From positions 1 to 7,572 of the forward strand of contig JABDJU010000332.1 in NCBI GenBank assembly GCA_013003325.1: DNA of 7,572 nt, read 5' to 3'. Positions 5,739-7,572 of this stretch are shown here, piece after piece (positions within the stretch are counted from its first letter, which is position 1; the number at the start of each line of letters is the position of its first letter). Under the pieces are notes generated by a model. That model did no database searches. It saw only the letters and a program-made list of their open reading frames with translations, and had not been told where the DNA came from. Both the position numbers and the translations under genes were made by a program. The DNA comes from Acidimicrobiales bacterium. GTDB lineage: Bacteria > Actinomycetota > Acidimicrobiia > Acidimicrobiales > SZUA-35.

Positions 5739-5969
5739 ATGGACGTTCGAATTGGTATCAGCGAAAGCAATCAGATCATCGAAGTCGACATGGACGACGA
5801 CACCGATCGGGATGGCCTGAAGAAGAGAGTGGCCGACGCCATCGGCGCCGAATCGATGCTCTGGGTCAGCGACAAGAAGGGCAAGGAAATCGGCGTGCCC
5901 GGCGGCCGGATCGCCTTTGTCGACATCGGAACCGCCGAGACCGACCGTCGGATCGGGTTTGGGGCGTAG
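5739..5969 (+). CDS. DUF3107 family protein (TB9.4-like)
   Basis: A 76-residue acidic protein whose ends match the actinobacterial DUF3107 family as I recall it. The N-terminal strand is MDVRIGI. The C-terminal half carries GGRIAFVDIGTAETDRRIGFG, shown in brief by the family-typical pieces RIAFVDIG and RRIGFG. M. tuberculosis Rv3208A (TB9.4) shows the same opening and the same RRVGFG ending. There is no signal peptide, membrane segment or cysteine. The function of the family is not known to me. It sits 47 bp after mrp and only 2 nt before the apparent start of the first Get3-like ATPase, so it is probably the first gene of that operon. The ATG start needs no Shine-Dalgarno if the transcript is leaderless from the TACGCT box. 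Confidence 0.88.
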   Translation: MDVRIGISESNQIIEVDMDDDTDRDGLKKRVADAIGAESMLWVSDKKGKEIGVPGGRIAFVDIGTAETDRRIGFGA

Positions 5970-5971
5970 GT

Positions 5972-6844
5972 CTGTTCGAATCTCCCCTTCCCGACCACGA
6001 ACTGGTCGTCATCGCCGGCAAAGGGGGAGTCGGCAGGTCAACCGTGGCATGCGGGTTGGCTTTGGCCTGCGCCAACGCCGGCGAATCGGTGCTGTTGGTC
6101 GACGCGATCAGCCACGGCGGCACCCGGCTCGCCCTCGGCGAGCGCCAGCTGAAGAATCGGGGCGAGCTCCTCGAGCTCGATACCGCTACCTCCCTCGATG
6201 AGTACCTGCGCATCTACTTGAAGTTTCCGATCCCGGCCTCCCGGCTGGGGCCGATCTCCCGGATCTTCGAATATGTGGCAGCCGCCGCACCCGGCGTCAC
6301 CGAAATCCTCACGATCGGCAAGATCGGACACGAGGTCAGGGAGCGGAACTGGAATCGCGTCATCGTTGACGCACCGGCCACCGGCCATGTGGTCGAGTTG
6401 CTGGCTGCTCCGGACAATCTCAACACAATGATTCAGGCTGGCCCGTTGAACGACCAGACCGGTTGGCTCGCCGAGATTCTCGAAGACCAGGCCCGCACCG
6501 GGGTATGGATCGTGACGACGCCCGAGGAGCTGCCGGTGAGCGAGTCGTTGGAACTTGCCGACCGTATTGGCAACGAAACCGACGTCGCCCTGGCCGGGGC
6601 CGTGATCAATCGCATGCCGGATCTGCTCTCTCAAGCGGGTCTCGACGAGGCCGACCGGTTGGCGACCGGAAGCGGGGGTCTGGCAACGGCGTCGTCGATG
6701 GCGGCCCTCCAGACCAGAACCGCGCTTCGGGAATCGACCCGGTTCGCCGATGTCTGGTCGACCACCGGGCTGCCCTGGTACGCCGTTCCAATCGCCGACG
6801 ATCCCGTCGACGCGGCCCGCCGGGTGTGGAGCGGACTCACATGA
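5972..6844 (+). CDS. Get3/ArsA-family P-loop ATPase, Rv3679-like subunit, with Arg in place of the Walker A Lys
   Basis: First of a pair of Get3/ArsA-like ATPases, resembling M. tuberculosis Rv3679 (a Get3 homologue reported to pair with Rv3680). Shared features by recall: Walker A after a short N-terminus, an EYL segment, APG-TE/DVLLTGKI-like APGVTEILTIGKIG, DAPATGH (D133-H139) as switch II, and a TTPEELPVSE stretch. Walker A reads GKGGVGRST (16-24): the signature Lys17 is kept but the P-loop Lys is Arg22 (AGG). No ATG, GTG or TTG precedes the P-loop in frame back to the preceding gene. The first conventional start, GTG 6044, would delete the P-loop. I therefore chose CTG 5972, 2 nt after the DUF3107 stop and 7 nt after a GGGG run, giving 290 residues. 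The gene end overlaps the next start by 4 nt (ATGA). Client, such as membrane proteins, is unknown. Confidence 0.8.
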   Translation: MFESPLPDHELVVIAGKGGVGRSTVACGLALACANAGESVLLVDAISHGGTRLALGERQLKNRGELLELDTATSLDEYLRIYLKFPIPASRLGPISRIFEYVAAAAPGVTEILTIGKIGHEVRERNWNRVIVDAPATGHVVELLAAPDNLNTMIQAGPLNDQTGWLAEILEDQARTGVWIVTTPEELPVSESLELADRIGNETDVALAGAVINRMPDLLSQAGLDEADRLATGSGGLATASSMAALQTRTALRESTRFADVWSTTGLPWYAVPIADDPVDAARRVWSGLT

Positions 6845-7572
6845 CCTCTGCGGTTGACGACCTCCTCGCCACGTCTGAGGTTCTGCTCATCGTCGGACCC
6901 GGAGGGGTCGGCAAGACCACCAGCGCGGCGGCGCTCGGTGCCCGGGCCGCCATCCACCACGACCGGCGGGTACAGGTGATCACCATCGACCCGGCTCGGC
7001 GGCTGGCCGAAGCGCTGGGCATCGACGAGCTGATGGAGGAGGAGATCCTCGTTCCCACCAGTTCGGGTCGGTTCTGGGCCTCGATGGTCAACATGAGCCG
7101 CAGCTGGGATCGGCTGGTGGAACGGCACGCTCCCACCGCCGAAGTGCGGGATGAGCTTCTCGCCAACCCGCTGTACCGATCATTGACCACACGATTCGTG
7201 CAGAGCCACGACTACATCGCCCTCGACCACCTGGTGGATCAGGCCGACGACGACCGCTTCGACCTCGTCATCATCGATACGCCGCCGTCGGTTCACGCCC
7301 TCGACGTCATCGATGCACCCGACAAGATGCTCGACTTCTTCGGGTCGCGGCTGCTCACCTGGCTTACCGCTACCTACCGGACCCGAATCTCCCAGATCGC
7401 CGCCGCCCCGTTCCTGTCGGTCGCCGAACGGTTGCTCGGCGGACCGTTCCTCAGCGACATCGCCGAGTTCTTCTGGTTGTTCAGCTCGCTGCAGCCGAGC
7501 TTCGTCGAACGCACCAGGGTGGTGAAGGAACGGCTCGCCGCCCCCACCACCAAGTATGTGATCGTGCAGACC
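6841..7572 (+). CDS. Get3/ArsA-family ATPase, Rv3680-like subunit (3' end beyond the window)
   Basis: Second subunit of the ATPase pair; 244 codons are present and the frame is still open at the right edge. Walker A is GPGGVGKTT (19-27) with the P-loop Lys25 intact. The signature Lys expected at the second position of this motif is Pro20. Switch I-like ITIDPARRLAEALG carries Asp50, and switch II is IIDTPPS with Asp146. These match my recollection of Rv3680, which has GAGGVGKTT, TIDPAKRLAQALG and VVDTPPS and likewise lacks the signature lysine. A hydrophobic, helix-rich region (about 155-225) follows, where Get3 proteins have their client-binding groove. The ATG at 6841 overlaps the previous stop by 4 nt, with GGAG at 6828-6831 as a weak ribosome site. 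Heterodimer formation with the upstream protein is inferred from the coupling and the complementary motifs. Confidence 0.9.
   Translation, partial: MTSAVDDLLATSEVLLIVGPGGVGKTTSAAALGARAAIHHDRRVQVITIDPARRLAEALGIDELMEEEILVPTSSGRFWASMVNMSRSWDRLVERHAPTAEVRDELLANPLYRSLTTRFVQSHDYIALDHLVDQADDDRFDLVIIDTPPSVHALDVIDAPDKMLDFFGSRLLTWLTATYRTRISQIAAAPFLSVAERLLGGPFLSDIAEFFWLFSSLQPSFVERTRVVKERLAAPTTKYVIVQT

Noticed and set aside
5940..5975. Programmed frameshift fusing DUF3107 to the ATPase
   Set aside because: The DUF3107 protein ends at its normal family terminus (RRIGFG then a residue), and no convincing slippery heptamer or pseudoknot is seen before its TAG.
6044..6844. GTG at 6044 as the start of the first Get3-like ATPase
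   Set aside because: It would begin just after the Walker A motif, removing GKGGVGRST, which is encoded in the same frame immediately upstream at 6017-6043.

Overview
The window looks like chromosomal DNA of a high-GC actinobacterium, most likely from an early-branching class such as Acidimicrobiia. The reasons are a DUF3107 gene (a family I know only from Actinobacteria), a paired set of Get3/ArsA-like ATPases resembling Mycobacterium tuberculosis Rv3679/Rv3680, an actinobacterial-style Mrp without a CxxC, and several start codons lying 6-8 nt after a TANNNT box, the pattern of leaderless transcripts. No phage, transposase, tRNA, rRNA or CRISPR was seen. The taxonomic call is inference.

Layout, left to right. 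Positions 1-1018 (minus) hold a multi-pass membrane protein of unknown function that runs off the left edge. A 53-bp divergent promoter region separates it from a plus-strand fold-type I PLP aminotransferase (1072-2415), closest to aromatic beta-amino acid (beta-phenylalanine) aminotransferases. A 99-bp convergent gap follows and contains a 71-bp element bounded by perfect 11-bp inverted repeats. Then comes a minus-strand two-gene operon read from 4385 down to 2515: a SufR-like winged-helix regulator with three cysteines, overlapping by 4 nt a NifS/IscS-type cysteine desulfurase. A 157-bp divergent region separates it from a plus-strand run: a DUF59-Mrp Fe-S carrier/assembly ATPase (4543-5691), a small DUF3107 protein (5739-5969), and the ATPase pair (5972-6844 and 6841-7572, the second cut by the right edge).

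How the genes fit together. The central part (2515-5691) reads as an iron-sulfur module: a putative Fe-S sensing repressor, the sulfur donor enzyme, and, divergently, an Mrp ATPase that may carry or assemble clusters. The right part is a second P-loop ATPase module. Its two subunits have complementary Walker A motifs: the first keeps the 'signature' lysine but has Arg in place of the catalytic P-loop lysine, and the second has the P-loop lysine but no signature lysine. This suggests an obligate heterodimer. The left part (membrane protein and aminotransferase) has no obvious link to either module.

Most genes belong to known families. The points most worth a second look are the Arg-for-Lys P-loop with an apparent CTG start, the recurring TANNNT-to-start geometry, the Fe-S regulator/desulfurase pair set divergently against a CxxC-less Mrp, and the intergenic inverted repeats.
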